Part shown: one piece after another, positions 43,117 through 52,625 of the stretch | Layout: every line of letters begins with the position of its first letter | Numbering within the stretch: the first letter of the stretch is position 1 | Assembly (NCBI GenBank): GCA_043755435.1 | Contig: JAYUSZ010000103.1 | Location: 10,433-74,432, forward strand | DNA: 64,000 nucleotides | DNA from: JANXSF01 sp043755435 | GTDB lineage: Bacteria > Acidobacteriota > Terriglobia > Bryobacterales > Bryobacteraceae | Direction: 5' to 3' | The notes under the pieces: generated by a model | The model's input: only the letters and a program-made list of their open reading frames with translations | Told to the model about the DNA's origin: nothing | Databases searched by the model: none | Made by a program: the position numbers and the translations under genes

Positions 43117-45453
43117 ATGGTAGTGCCAATGCTGAGTCTGCAACTTCACAGAATACTGGTTTATATCCCTGTCTTGACAGCCTTGGCTGAGCCTCCCAGG
43201 ACGCCAACAGGGTTTGAACAATCAGTCCTACCAGTGATTACAAGTACTTGCGCCCCTTGTCACAACGACCGTATGGCTTCCGGCGGCCTCAATCTTGGAC
43301 TTTTTGCTACAAAAGCTTCGGTCATTGAGCAGCGAGAGGGCTGGGAACTGATTATTCAAAAAATTCGCACTGGCGAGATGCCACCCAAGGGTGTGCTGCG
43401 GCCTGCTGAAAAGCTGGATGCGATGATGAAGTTCCTGCACGATGAGTTTGCCCGTGCAGACAAGAGTGTTAAGCCGGATCCAGGCCGCGTCACAGCCAAA
43501 CGCCTGAACCGCAATGAGTACTCCAACACCATTCGCGATCTTCTGGCCGTTGACTTCCGCGCTGAAAAAGATTTTCCGACAGATGATTCTGGCTACGGGT
43601 TCGACAACATTGGTGACGTTCTGACAATTTCTCCCATCTTGATGGAAAAGTACCTGGTGGCGGCCGAGCGCATCGCCGCGCGGGCGGTTGGTGCTGATCC
43701 ACTTCCCAAGCCCTTGCTGGCTGAATACTCCCGTAAAAACGCGAATATCCGGCGGCTTGACCGCAGCAATGTTGAAGCAACGCACCGCGTGGATTTTGAT
43801 GGCGAATATACCATTCGTATTGGTTTGCCAGGAGAGAGAGCAACCGATGCCAAGCCAGTGAAGATGGGCTTTTGGATGGACGGAAAGCTACTTCACATGA
43901 TGGACGTGGAAACGAGGCCGTCGAAGATGGTTGCCTTCAATCCGTATTCAGAAGAAGAATTTAAACTGAATCTTCCGGAAGGCGATCACGTTTTTAGGGC
44001 GGGTTTCATTAATGATGATTTCGTGAAGACGCTGGACGAGAAAGACGCATTCAGTGATAAAAAGAACAAATTCCCAAACATGATTTGGTTCCTTGGTCCC
44101 TATTCTTCAAAGGTTGAAAAAGCCAGCCGGAAGAAGATTCTGATCTGCAATCCAACGTCCGGCGATGTTTGTGTTGAAAAGATTCTTTCCGAACTCGCAC
44201 ATAGGGCATACAGACGTCCGGTGACGAAGACTGATACAGCCGGCCTTATGAAATTTGTTCGCATGGCCAAGGCCGAAGGGCAATCGGTGGAACAGGGAAT
44301 TCAACTTGCCATTCAAGCCATGCTGGTTTCCCCTCACTTCTTGTTCCGGATTGAGCGCGACGTGAACCCTACGGATGCCACCACGGTGCATAAGCTCACT
44401 GAATTGGAATTGGCTTCTCGTCTTAGCTACTTCCTGTGGAGTTCCATGCCTGACGATCAACTGCGAGGGTTGGCCGAAGCGGGGAAACTACGCAGTCCTG
44501 GAGTTCTGGAAGCGCAGGTGAAGCGTCTGCTTGCGGATGAACGGTCTTCCGCGTTTGCGAATAATTTTGCGGGTCAATGGTTGGAAGTACGAAACCTGGA
44601 TAGCTTGAAGCCCGACCCGAAGAAGTTCCCTGATTGGAGTCCAGAGCTTCGCGATGCGATGAAGACGGAAACTCGCATGTTCTTTGAATATATGCTCCGT
44701 GAAAATCGGCCGTTACCTGAATTTATTGATGCCAAGTACACATTCCTAAATGGGCGTTTAGCGAAGCATTATGGCATTGACGGAGTGGATGGTCCTGAAT
44801 TCCGCAAGGTGGAATTGATTACCGAACAACGTGGAGGAATTCTGAGCCACGCCAGCGTGCTGGCCATCTCAAGCTACCCCACGCGAACGTCGCCGGTGAT
44901 TCGCGGCAAATATATTTTGCAAAATATTCTGGGCACTCCCCCGCCCCCTCCTCCTCCTGATGTGCCGCCGCTTGATGAAGACAAAGTAGCTAGTTCTGGT
45001 TCCTTGCGGCAGCAGATGGAAAAGCATCGCACGAATGCCGTTTGCGCGTCCTGCCACAATCGTATGGACGTGCTTGGCTTTGGTTTGGAAAACTATGATG
45101 CTCTGGGCAAATGGCGCACAAAGGATGGTACTTTTGCCCTTGATGTAAGCGGCACTTTTCCAAATGGAAAGCAGTTTTCCACTCCAGCGGAAATGCGAAC
45201 GCTTTTGAAGGAAGAAGTACCCCAGTTTGCCCGCTGCATCACTGAAAAAATGTTGACATACTCTTTAGGGCGGGGTTTGGAGCGCTTCGATCGCCGAACT
45301 GTTGAGGACATCAATCAGAAAATTGCAGCAGCAGGGTATCCGTTCCAGAGTCTGGTTCTTGAAATTGTGAATAGCTTGCCGTTTCAAATGCGGCGAGGTG
45401 AGTTGATTAGCAGTGAAAAACAGGTGAAATCCAAGGAGATTGCACAGCGATGA
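43117..45453 (+). CDS. DUF1592-family secreted cytochrome-like protein (DUF1587/1595/1592/1588/1585)
   Basis: From the ATG at 43117 the protein is 778 residues. A signal peptide (about residues 1-25) is followed by a cytochrome-c-like CAPCHND haem motif and a long modular region. The recognisable pieces are RLNRNEYSNTIRDLLAVD (DUF1587), AHRAYRRPVTKTDTAGLM (DUF1595), SRLSYFLWSSMPDDQLRGLAEAGKL (DUF1592), GGILSHASVLAISSYPTRTSPVIRGKYIL (DUF1588) and the C-terminal CITEKMLTYSLGRGLE (DUF1585). These domains occur together in planctomycetes and acidobacteria, usually paired with a DUF1552 protein as here, and their function is not proven. It ends ATGA onto the DUF1552 gene. Earlier in-frame starts fall inside the leader hairpin and are unlikely. 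Confidence 0.88.
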   Translation: MVVPMLSLQLHRILVYIPVLTALAEPPRTPTGFEQSVLPVITSTCAPCHNDRMASGGLNLGLFATKASVIEQREGWELIIQKIRTGEMPPKGVLRPAEKLDAMMKFLHDEFARADKSVKPDPGRVTAKRLNRNEYSNTIRDLLAVDFRAEKDFPTDDSGYGFDNIGDVLTISPILMEKYLVAAERIAARAVGADPLPKPLLAEYSRKNANIRRLDRSNVEATHRVDFDGEYTIRIGLPGERATDAKPVKMGFWMDGKLLHMMDVETRPSKMVAFNPYSEEEFKLNLPEGDHVFRAGFINDDFVKTLDEKDAFSDKKNKFPNMIWFLGPYSSKVEKASRKKILICNPTSGDVCVEKILSELAHRAYRRPVTKTDTAGLMKFVRMAKAEGQSVEQGIQLAIQAMLVSPHFLFRIERDVNPTDATTVHKLTELELASRLSYFLWSSMPDDQLRGLAEAGKLRSPGVLEAQVKRLLADERSSAFANNFAGQWLEVRNLDSLKPDPKKFPDWSPELRDAMKTETRMFFEYMLRENRPLPEFIDAKYTFLNGRLAKHYGIDGVDGPEFRKVELITEQRGGILSHASVLAISSYPTRTSPVIRGKYILQNILGTPPPPPPPDVPPLDEDKVASSGSLRQQMEKHRTNAVCASCHNRMDVLGFGLENYDALGKWRTKDGTFALDVSGTFPNGKQFSTPAEMRTLLKEEVPQFARCITEKMLTYSLGRGLERFDRRTVEDINQKIAAAGYPFQSLVLEIVNSLPFQMRRGELISSEKQVKSKEIAQR

Positions 45454-46793
45454 TTACGAAGAAAGTACTCCCACGACGGACCTTCCTGCGCGGCCTGGGT
45501 GCCGCAATTGCTCTTCCAGCGATGGATGCAATGGCTCCTGCTATGGCTTCAAGCCAACTTCCTGGAAAGGCTCCTGTGCGTATGGGGTTTGTTTATGTCC
45601 CCAACGGAATGGACATTCGTAATTGGAACCTGGATTACGAAGGAAAGCTGGGGAAGCTTTCGCGGATTATGGCTCCTTTGGAACAGTTCAAAGATGAAAT
45701 GACCGTGTTCGGGAACCTTACTCAAAACAACGGACGAGCTCTTTTGGATGGTGCTGGTGACCATGGACGTTGCGCTGGAGCATACCTCACTGGGGTCCAC
45801 GTGAAGAAGTCCGCCGTGGATATTCATTGCGGCATTTCCTGCGATCAAATTGTGGCCAACAAGATTGGCAGTCAAACACGCTTCCCTTCGCTTGAACTCG
45901 GGATGGACGATGCACGGCAGGCTGGTGATTGCGATTCCGGTTACTCATGCGCTTACACCAACAACTTGGCTTGGCGTAGTGAAACGCAGCCGCTTCCTCC
46001 AATCCTCGATCCACGTGCTTTATTTGAACGGTTGTTTGGTGTGGACGCCGGATTAACGCCAGAACAACGAGCCCGGCGCAACAAGTTCCGCCGCAGCATT
46101 TTGGATTTTGTATCTGACGATACCCGCAAGCTGGAATCGAATCTGGGGCCAACGGACAGACGCAAGCTGGACGAATATCTTTCCTCGATCCGCGAAGTGG
46201 AACGACAACTGGAACGTGCGGAAAAAGACAACGCACAAATCGATCCGCACATGCCCAAGCCCTATGGTGTACCAGCTGATTTCGCAGAGCACTTCAAGCT
46301 GATGACCGATATGACAACCATCGCGATGCAGGCCGATTTGACCCGCGTATTCACCTTCATGGTGACTCGCGAAGGGTCCTTGCGTTCTTACAGGGAATTA
46401 GGGATTCCAGATGGCCACCATCCCCTAACCCATCACCGCAACGAACCAGCATTGATGGAAAAAGTGACTCAAATTAACACCTACCACGTGAAACAATTTG
46501 CCGGCTGGATGGAAAAACTCAAGAGCATAAAAGAAGGTGACCGGTCCTTGCTGGATAACTCGATGATTGTTTACGGTGCTGGTCTGTGCGACGGCAATCG
46601 TCATAACCACGAAGATCTTCCTACTGTTTTGCTGGGCCGCGGTGGTAACACGATCAAACCGGGACGAAGAATTGTTGTCCGTAGGGAAACGCCGATCACG
46701 AACTTGCACTTGTCGATGATGGATCGCATGGGCGTTAGCGTGGATCATTTTGCTGACTCCACGGGCCGCCTTGCTGATCTGAACCTGAGCTAA
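45450..46793 (+). CDS. DUF1552 secreted protein, Tat-type signal
   Basis: A 447-residue protein with an RRTFLRGLG twin-arginine signal, then RMGFVYVPNGMD, the start of the DUF1552 domain. It continues with HGRCAGAYLTG, PSLELGMDD and HRNEPALMEKVTQIN to the C-terminus. DUF1552 proteins resemble the DUF1501/alkaline-phosphatase-like sulfatase relatives, but no proven substrate is known. It is the standard partner of DUF1592 proteins, coupled by a 4-nt overlap. An operon with the next gene, 8 nt away, is likely. Confidence 0.9.
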   Translation: MITKKVLPRRTFLRGLGAAIALPAMDAMAPAMASSQLPGKAPVRMGFVYVPNGMDIRNWNLDYEGKLGKLSRIMAPLEQFKDEMTVFGNLTQNNGRALLDGAGDHGRCAGAYLTGVHVKKSAVDIHCGISCDQIVANKIGSQTRFPSLELGMDDARQAGDCDSGYSCAYTNNLAWRSETQPLPPILDPRALFERLFGVDAGLTPEQRARRNKFRRSILDFVSDDTRKLESNLGPTDRRKLDEYLSSIREVERQLERAEKDNAQIDPHMPKPYGVPADFAEHFKLMTDMTTIAMQADLTRVFTFMVTREGSLRSYRELGIPDGHHPLTHHRNEPALMEKVTQINTYHVKQFAGWMEKLKSIKEGDRSLLDNSMIVYGAGLCDGNRHNHEDLPTVLLGRGGNTIKPGRRIVVRRETPITNLHLSMMDRMGVSVDHFADSTGRLADLNLS

Positions 46794-46801
46794 AACGCCC
46801 T

Positions 46802-47866
46802 ATGCAATTTCCACAAGGCAAGCCGCCTGTTGGCATTATTTTCGATTCGGCGATGGGTAGCCGCATTGATGATGCTTTGGCAATGGCGCTGATGTATGGA
46901 CTTGACGGCAAGAACGAAGCCCGTGTGGTCTCCGTGAGTGTTAGCCGGTCAAACGTCAGTTCCGCAGCTTTTAGTGAGGCCATTGGTCGATTTTATGCAG
47001 GTGCTGTGAGTGGTGATTTTGGGGCAGTCGGCCGCAATTTGCCCGTTGGTTTAGCGACGGACGGACGGATCGCCGGCGAAACGCCGATGCTGACGGTGCC
47101 CCTCGAAAAGAAAGATCAAGACGGCAAGCCCGTGTATGGTCATGGAATTCATCGGGTAGTTGATACCGCTGAAGTGTCGGCTCTTATTCGCAACGCCTTC
47201 ACCTCGCAGTATGACCAAAACTGTCTGGTTGTTCTGGCGGGTCCGGCTACGAATCTTGTGCAAACCCTTCGTTTGCCCGGTGTGAAGCAGTTGATTTCGC
47301 AGAAGGTTCGCTTGCTGAGTATTGTTGCGGGCGACTTCGGCGGTGGCCCTGCGGAATTCAACATCAAGGCCGATATTGCTGCGGCTCGTGAATTGTTTGC
47401 TGAATGGCCTACCCAGATTATTGTGGCAGGCGCTGAACTCGGCGCTCAATTGAAATACCCTGCATCCAGCATTGAGAGTGATTTTGCTTACACGCAGGAT
47501 CATCCTGTAGTTGACGCCTATAAAGCATTTCGGGCCATGCCCTATGATGCTCCGGCTCCAGGAGTAGCGGCAGTTTTGGCGGCGATTCGTCCTAAAGAAA
47601 ACTACTTTAAGATGTCACCCTCGGGCACTGTGAAAGTGCTGGACGATGGTACAACGCAGTTTGTTCCTTCCGCAACTGGGAAGCATCAGTATCTGATTTC
47701 TGACCCTGAGAAAAAAGATGTTGTGCAGAAAGTGATGATTGAACTGGTGAGTGCCAAGCCAGTAGTGAAAGCACCTCGTTTCCGTCGGCCCCAGAAAAAA
47801 GATGTAGTGGACCCGGCCAAGCCAGCAGTGGTTTTAGAAGTGAAACCGCCGCCAGTTAAAGAGTGA
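46802..47866 (+). CDS. Inosine-uridine nucleoside hydrolase-like protein
   Basis: The 354-residue protein has the nucleoside-hydrolase fold. It opens with IIFDSAMGSRIDDALAMAL, in the place of the DTDxxxDD calcium motif but reduced to D-S-A and an intact IDDA. VLAGPATNLVQTLR matches the GPLTNIA-type core motif and FNIKADIAAARELF the NxxxDPxAA motif. The first acidic pair is not canonical, so ribosidase activity is uncertain. The C-terminal 50 residues (Lys/Pro/Val-rich, APRFRRPQKKDVVDPAKPAVV) look like a disordered tail. No signal peptide was recognised. It is third in the DUF1592-DUF1552 run. Confidence 0.75.
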   Translation: MQFPQGKPPVGIIFDSAMGSRIDDALAMALMYGLDGKNEARVVSVSVSRSNVSSAAFSEAIGRFYAGAVSGDFGAVGRNLPVGLATDGRIAGETPMLTVPLEKKDQDGKPVYGHGIHRVVDTAEVSALIRNAFTSQYDQNCLVVLAGPATNLVQTLRLPGVKQLISQKVRLLSIVAGDFGGGPAEFNIKADIAAARELFAEWPTQIIVAGAELGAQLKYPASSIESDFAYTQDHPVVDAYKAFRAMPYDAPAPGVAAVLAAIRPKENYFKMSPSGTVKVLDDGTTQFVPSATGKHQYLISDPEKKDVVQKVMIELVSAKPVVKAPRFRRPQKKDVVDPAKPAVVLEVKPPPVKE

Positions 47867-48920
47867 TTTGAACCAGCCGTTGCTGCGGTGCTTGCTTCGA
47901 TACATTTTCCAGTTTCAAAACTCCACGCGGACAAACCTCCGCGCACAATCCACATCCCACGCAAGATGCCCGAGTGAAGCTTTGGTTGGACTGCGCATAG
48001 GAGCGGACGTCAATTCCCATTTCGCAATACTTGGAACAGAGTCCACAAGAGATGCACATGTTCTTTTTTACTGTGATGCGATACCGGCCAATTTTTTGGA
48101 CCAGACCTAACAGCGCTGCCATGGGACAAAAATTGCGGCACCAAACTCGTGTGCCACCGATTGGATAGAGTCCAACCCCAACTACTCCGGATAGCATGGT
48201 TCCGACAATTAATCCGTAGAACGATTGAAATTTGTAAGTGAATGCTGCCAGGTCTGGATGTTTCGTACCAACTGCGTAGGTAGTGAACAGCAGCGCCGTC
48301 AGGATAACGCATATGGCCAGCACTGCATAGATAGTTGCCTTTTCAAACTTCCAGGCATTGCTTGATTTGTCGGATAAATGTCGAAAAGGTTCACCTGCGG
48401 TATTGGCCAAGCCACCGCATCCGCACACCCAGGAACAATACCAGCGTTTGCCGAAGAAGGCTCCTGCAATGGGAACCAGAAGGAGTGACGAGGCGAAGCT
48501 GAAAAGTATGATGGGGAGTGGATAGTGAAAGATGGTGTTGGGTGTGAGGTAATCGAGTTTCAACGGCCAGAAGTAAGAGAAATAATATTCCGGCTGATGG
48601 ATGGCTTTCAGGAATTGCGGCAGGGCGAAGGCAAGAACAGATTGGACGAACATCACGACGCACGTTCGAATTACCTGATAGCGATTGTGCCTGTAACGAC
48701 GAATGACAAAGAGGCCACCCGCAACTACGGCAATCGTATAAATGAGTCCGTAGAGCGTCCATTTCCCATCTAAGCCAATCCCTTTTGCGATGGGCGTAAA
48801 CCATTCCGTGAAGTATAGGGCAAGGTAGAATCCGGTAAGCAACGCAGCCAGGATCCATGCGGAAATTCCGCGATTGGTGATGTCATGCGCGAAGCGATCG
48901 TAAGTAGTTTGGCGAATCAT
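47856..48920 (-). CDS. Membrane-bound 4Fe-4S ferredoxin (NapH/NosR-like)
   Basis: From ATG at 48920 the protein is 354 residues with about five membrane helices. The cysteine pattern CSWVCGCGG and CRNFCPMAALLG in membrane loops is the NapH/NosR-type CxxxCP signature. Two 4Fe-4S clusters at the C-terminus follow (CISCGLCSKYC and CVGCGLCAEVCP). It should pass electrons between a quinol or flavoprotein and the membrane. Its start overlaps by 4 nt (ATGA) the end of the FAD oxidoreductase upstream, so the two act as one electron-transfer unit. The 3' end overlaps the convergent nucleoside-hydrolase gene by 11 nt. Confidence 0.87.
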   Translation of the reverse strand: MIRQTTYDRFAHDITNRGISAWILAALLTGFYLALYFTEWFTPIAKGIGLDGKWTLYGLIYTIAVVAGGLFVIRRYRHNRYQVIRTCVVMFVQSVLAFALPQFLKAIHQPEYYFSYFWPLKLDYLTPNTIFHYPLPIILFSFASSLLLVPIAGAFFGKRWYCSWVCGCGGLANTAGEPFRHLSDKSSNAWKFEKATIYAVLAICVILTALLFTTYAVGTKHPDLAAFTYKFQSFYGLIVGTMLSGVVGVGLYPIGGTRVWCRNFCPMAALLGLVQKIGRYRITVKKNMCISCGLCSKYCEMGIDVRSYAQSNQSFTRASCVGCGLCAEVCPRGVLKLENVSKQAPQQRLVQITL

Positions 48921-50164
48921 TTGCTGCCTCGTTGAAATTTGAAGTTGAGGGGCAGTGTTCCGAATTCTCCATCGAATTGCGCTTCTGCCAAGTGTTCTAC
49001 GACGTATTCCGGAGTGCGGCGTTCGGTGATCCAACGTTCAAAAAATTCGTGGTTCCAACGCGAGCCCAACATGTTGAATCCAGTCACTGCTGAATTTTCC
49101 CAACTGATGCGAATACTGGCTTCCTTCCCTTCAAAGCGATGGTAGAAGTCCTCCGGTCCCATGCGGCCGGTCGTGGTAAATTCAATTTCAAAAAACTTAG
49201 AGCTGTTGTAGAAAATTGGCGGATGGTATTCGATCTTGTCGCCAAGCATCGATTTCGCGGCTAGCTCGCCATGGCGTTTGGCACTGTACCAAATTTGTTC
49301 CACGGTGCCGGTTGCTTCAAGTTCTGCACAATCGCCAGCGGCCCAAACTTGAGGGAGGGAAGTGCGGAATGCGGGATCAACCAGAATTCCTCTATTCACT
49401 TTGGGTACAGTTTTGGTGGCCGCAAGCCACTCAATGGATGGATGGACTCCGACGGCGACACCTAACAATTCTAAATCGTAACGTTTGCCTGATTTCCCGA
49501 TGATAGCTTCCACTTTGCCAGAGCTTCCTGCTTTGATTTCGGCGACGGATTCTTCCAGCAGCACATTTACGCCATGATGGCGCATATGAGCAGTAACCAT
49601 GGCGGCCTCTTCCTTATCGAGTGCGGCGGGCCAATACCAGGGGTCGCGGACCATGAAATCGACTTTCATACCGTGATGCACCAGACACTCCACCAGTTCA
49701 ATTCCAATCAGTCCGCCTCCCACCACAACGGCATTGCCACCTAAGCGGGTGTATTTCTCGCATTGTTCCAAATCCTGAAGAGTGACGAAATTAACCATGC
49801 CATGTTTGACATCGGCAGCGCCGGGGACCGCAAGTTGATTGGCACCAGAGCCGGTGGCCAATAGCAAGGCGTCGTATTGAATGGTTTTTCCGGAGTCAAG
49901 AGTAAGGGTTTTAGAATTTGCGTCCAGGTCCTTCACCCAACTGCGGATCCGTTCAATGCGCTGGGCATCAAATACTTTCCGTTCCATGGGTTCCAGATCG
50001 CGAAGAGTCATTCGATCCATGTAAGCGTACATCAATGCTGTGCGGGAAAAGAAGTAGTCACTCTCTCCACTGATGAGCGTGATTTTTGCTGATCGATCGC
50101 GCTCCCGCAAAGTCAGTGCTGCGGTGATGCCGGCTACTCCATTTCCGATAATGGCGAAATGCAT
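48917..50164 (-). CDS. FAD-dependent NAD(P)H oxidoreductase
   Basis: A 415-residue two-dinucleotide-domain flavoprotein. The FAD site is IGNGVAGITAALTLRE, the NAD(P)H site VVVGGGLIGIELVE, and the second FAD motif VWAAGDCAE. It is close in architecture to rubredoxin or nitrite reductases (NirB N-terminus). It would pass electrons from NAD(P)H to the co-transcribed membrane ferredoxin, whose start overlaps this stop by 4 nt. The electron acceptor beyond that is not encoded here. Confidence 0.9.
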   Translation of the reverse strand: MHFAIIGNGVAGITAALTLRERDRSAKITLISGESDYFFSRTALMYAYMDRMTLRDLEPMERKVFDAQRIERIRSWVKDLDANSKTLTLDSGKTIQYDALLLATGSGANQLAVPGAADVKHGMVNFVTLQDLEQCEKYTRLGGNAVVVGGGLIGIELVECLVHHGMKVDFMVRDPWYWPAALDKEEAAMVTAHMRHHGVNVLLEESVAEIKAGSSGKVEAIIGKSGKRYDLELLGVAVGVHPSIEWLAATKTVPKVNRGILVDPAFRTSLPQVWAAGDCAELEATGTVEQIWYSAKRHGELAAKSMLGDKIEYHPPIFYNSSKFFEIEFTTTGRMGPEDFYHRFEGKEASIRISWENSAVTGFNMLGSRWNHEFFERWITERRTPEYVVEHLAEAQFDGEFGTLPLNFKFQRGSK

Positions 50165-50222
50165 TAGTTGTACATCCCATCAGGCTGGGAATTTATTTCC
50201 TGAGCTTGCAACAGAATGTTCC

Positions 50223-51326
50223 TCAAACCTCAACTCCTAAATCACTCCATTGCAGGACCTTTCCTTGAAGGCAGACTTCGTTACCCAAAATCGCTGTAAG
50301 CGCAGCCGTAGCGCCGATTGTGATATCCGCGTTGGACTTGGTTCCATTCTGAATGCAATCGTAAAAAATCACAATATGGGCATCGTTTTTCTCCTCCACC
50401 TTTGGGGAAAGGATTGACTGTTGGTTGCCGTCTAGCGAATAGAAAGTGGTGGCGTTCATAAGTTCCACCGAGCCCTTGCTACCGTAAACATTGATGATCT
50501 GGTTGTTGGCAGGCATTTTGCGCGGATGGAAAACCATCTGCGTGAAAGACATTTTTGCGCCATTGGCATAGTCGTAGGTAATGCTTTGATGGTCCATGAT
50601 GTCGCGGCCCTTTGGTTTGTTTTTATACAAGTTGGTTCCACCAAAGCCGGCTGCGCGAATGGGATGCTGGCCGATGGCCCAATTGCAGGCATCGAGGTTG
50701 TGCACTGACTGTTCAACAAGGTAGCCACCGGATTTCTTGAAGTCGAAGTACCAGTCGCCGGAAGGCCCCGCGTAGTCCAAATCAGCGGAGGCATGGCGTT
50801 GCGCTTTAACGAATAGAACATCGCCAATAACACCTTCATGAATCTGCTTGATGGCGGATCCTAATTGAATTTGCGAGCGCATTTGTTGGCCAGCGTGAAA
50901 GATTTTGTTGCTTTGCTTGGCTGCGGCGAGGAGTTCGCGAATTGCAGTAGGAGTGGTTCCAACAGGCTTTTCGCAATAGACATGTTTACCAGCCTTCAGG
51001 GCTGCGATCGCCATTTCCGCATGCAGGTAAGGCGGCGTGGCAATGAAGACAGCATCAACATCCTTGCGTTCAATAATCTTGCGCCAATCGGTGGTAGTGG
51101 CGGGGTTGGATTTCGCGGCTACAGTTGCTGCTTTGTCCAAACGATCGGGTTTGTTATCGCAAATGGCAACCACCCGGGCATTCGGTTGCGCCACAATGCT
51201 GCTTAATAGGAAGCTGCCTCGATTGCCGACGCCGATAATTGCTGTGGCGGTTTGATTGTTGGGTGATTGCGAAAATACGGCCTGCGATGCGGCTGCAGAA
51301 CTAAGCAGGAAGTGTCGTCTGTTCAT
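50223..51326 (-). CDS. Gfo/Idh/MocA-family oxidoreductase, exported
   Basis: A 367-residue protein with a Tat-like signal (RRHFLLSSAAASQAVF). The NAD-binding Rossmann half shows TAIIGVGNRGSFLLSSIV, then DVDAVFIATPPYLHAEMAIAALKAGKHVYCEKPVG, the hallmark EKP motif. The C-terminal half is the usual substrate-binding beta sheet. Such enzymes oxidise or reduce sugars, and periplasmic versions with signals are common in acidobacteria. It follows the isomerase gene by 2 nt, so both likely process the same sugar. Confidence 0.92.
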   Translation of the reverse strand: MNRRHFLLSSAAASQAVFSQSPNNQTATAIIGVGNRGSFLLSSIVAQPNARVVAICDNKPDRLDKAATVAAKSNPATTTDWRKIIERKDVDAVFIATPPYLHAEMAIAALKAGKHVYCEKPVGTTPTAIRELLAAAKQSNKIFHAGQQMRSQIQLGSAIKQIHEGVIGDVLFVKAQRHASADLDYAGPSGDWYFDFKKSGGYLVEQSVHNLDACNWAIGQHPIRAAGFGGTNLYKNKPKGRDIMDHQSITYDYANGAKMSFTQMVFHPRKMPANNQIINVYGSKGSVELMNATTFYSLDGNQQSILSPKVEEKNDAHIVIFYDCIQNGTKSNADITIGATAALTAILGNEVCLQGKVLQWSDLGVEV

Positions 51327-51328
51327 AT

Positions 51329-52213
51329 TTATTTTCCTTGGGTTTGTAATCCGCGCAAGACGGTGTTTATGTATTCGCGCGCGCGACGGGCAAGAGCATC
51401 TACTGCTTCTGGAGAAGTTGGCCTAGGCACCAGAGGTTCAAAGATGTTTTCGAAAGTCAAAGGGATGGTGAGGCCGGTTTGCATCACCGGTGCTAGGAGT
51501 TTGTAGTGATCAATTTCACCGAAGCCCGGACCGCAATCTTCGTCTTTGGGTGTGTTTCGGTGATCCTTGATATTGAACGCACGAATGTCCCGCCAACAGG
51601 TTTGGATGTCCTGAATAGGATCGTTATTTTCGTAGTCCAGGACATTGCCGGCGTCGTAGCAAATCTTCACTGCTTCGTGATTCACTTGTCGAAGAATATT
51701 GGCGCATTGCTGACCGGTTGCGGTATTGCCTCCATGCTGCTTGATCACGACCGTAACTCCTAGTTCTTTTGCGTGAGGAGCCATTTGAATTAGGTTGCGT
51801 ACGAAAGTTTCCGATTGCCCAGGTGTAGTTTTTCCGAAGGTCAGGAGATAAGGAATCTTCGCAGCGGCAGCTTGATCTAGGCGGCGGAGATGAGATTCCA
51901 GCGCTCTTGGAGATTCCAATTGGACCGTTGAAAACATCATCACCGGTTCCAATCCCACGTTGCGGCAACGGGTGGATAATGAGGAGGCTTCGGAGATTGG
52001 GGCATCAACGGCTAATAGTGGTTTGCCAACGTGATTTACGCCCCAAGCTACAAAATCGTACCCGCTGTTCTTGATCCCTGTCAGTGCGCGTTCTAAGGGA
52101 AAGGCGGAATAGGGAAGCGTCATGCAAGCTAGTTGGAATTTTGTGGGGCGAGATTGAGCAAGTGGGGCCGCGGAAACGAACGGAGCGGTAAGCAGGCATC
52201 GCCGCGAAATCAT
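51329..52213 (-). CDS. Sugar phosphate isomerase/epimerase (xylose-isomerase-like TIM barrel), exported
   Basis: A 294-residue protein with a short signal (RRCLLTAPFVSAAPLAQS). The TIM-barrel pattern includes GYDFVAWGVNHVG, VVIKQHGGNTATG, VKICYDAGNVLDYENNDP and the metal-site FNIKDHRN. Family enzymes epimerise or isomerise sugars. It lies 2 nt upstream of the Gfo/Idh gene and 10 nt downstream of vapC. Confidence 0.88.
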   Translation of the reverse strand: MISRRCLLTAPFVSAAPLAQSRPTKFQLACMTLPYSAFPLERALTGIKNSGYDFVAWGVNHVGKPLLAVDAPISEASSLSTRCRNVGLEPVMMFSTVQLESPRALESHLRRLDQAAAAKIPYLLTFGKTTPGQSETFVRNLIQMAPHAKELGVTVVIKQHGGNTATGQQCANILRQVNHEAVKICYDAGNVLDYENNDPIQDIQTCWRDIRAFNIKDHRNTPKDEDCGPGFGEIDHYKLLAPVMQTGLTIPLTFENIFEPLVPRPTSPEAVDALARRAREYINTVLRGLQTQGK

Positions 52214-52223
52214 GACCTTAATC

Positions 52224-52625
52224 TTACGATGCGGTGAGGTCGGTTTGGGAGAAGTCGTTTCCAGTGAAGAGCAAGGGGAGGCCAGCAGCCTTGGTTATAG
52301 CGTAGGTGAAGCAGTCGCCCATGTTAAGTGCGGCTGGATGCCGACCCTTGCCATAGCGAGTAAAGGCGTGACTATACCAACTTATATGCTTTGAGTAGAA
52401 GGGAATTAGTTCAATGTCGAATTCGTGATAGAACTCAAGCAGGATAGAACTTGGATCTCGACGCAGTTTTGAGTTGAGGACAATGATCGCCTCAGCAGCA
52501 CACGGAGTAGGTACCGCTCGAAGCTGGGCCGCCAGGAGTTTTTCGAGCAGCACTTCTGCCGTGGATTCCCGGGTGATAATTGCAACAATGGCGGACGTGT
52601 CGAGTATAACCCCGTGGCCCGCCAT
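52224..52625 (-). CDS. vapC: VapC-type PIN-domain toxin RNase
   Basis: A 133-residue PIN protein. The acidic residues appear as ILDTSAIVAI (first Asp), PCAAEAIIVL (Glu) and LNMGDCFTYAITKAAG (Asp in GDC), the standard VapC order. It should cleave tRNA or rRNA when freed of its antitoxin. The ATG is immediately next to the antitoxin stop, so the pair is co-translated in the usual antitoxin-first order. Confidence 0.92.
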   Translation of the reverse strand: MAGHGVILDTSAIVAIITRESTAEVLLEKLLAAQLRAVPTPCAAEAIIVLNSKLRRDPSSILLEFYHEFDIELIPFYSKHISWYSHAFTRYGKGRHPAALNMGDCFTYAITKAAGLPLLFTGNDFSQTDLTAS

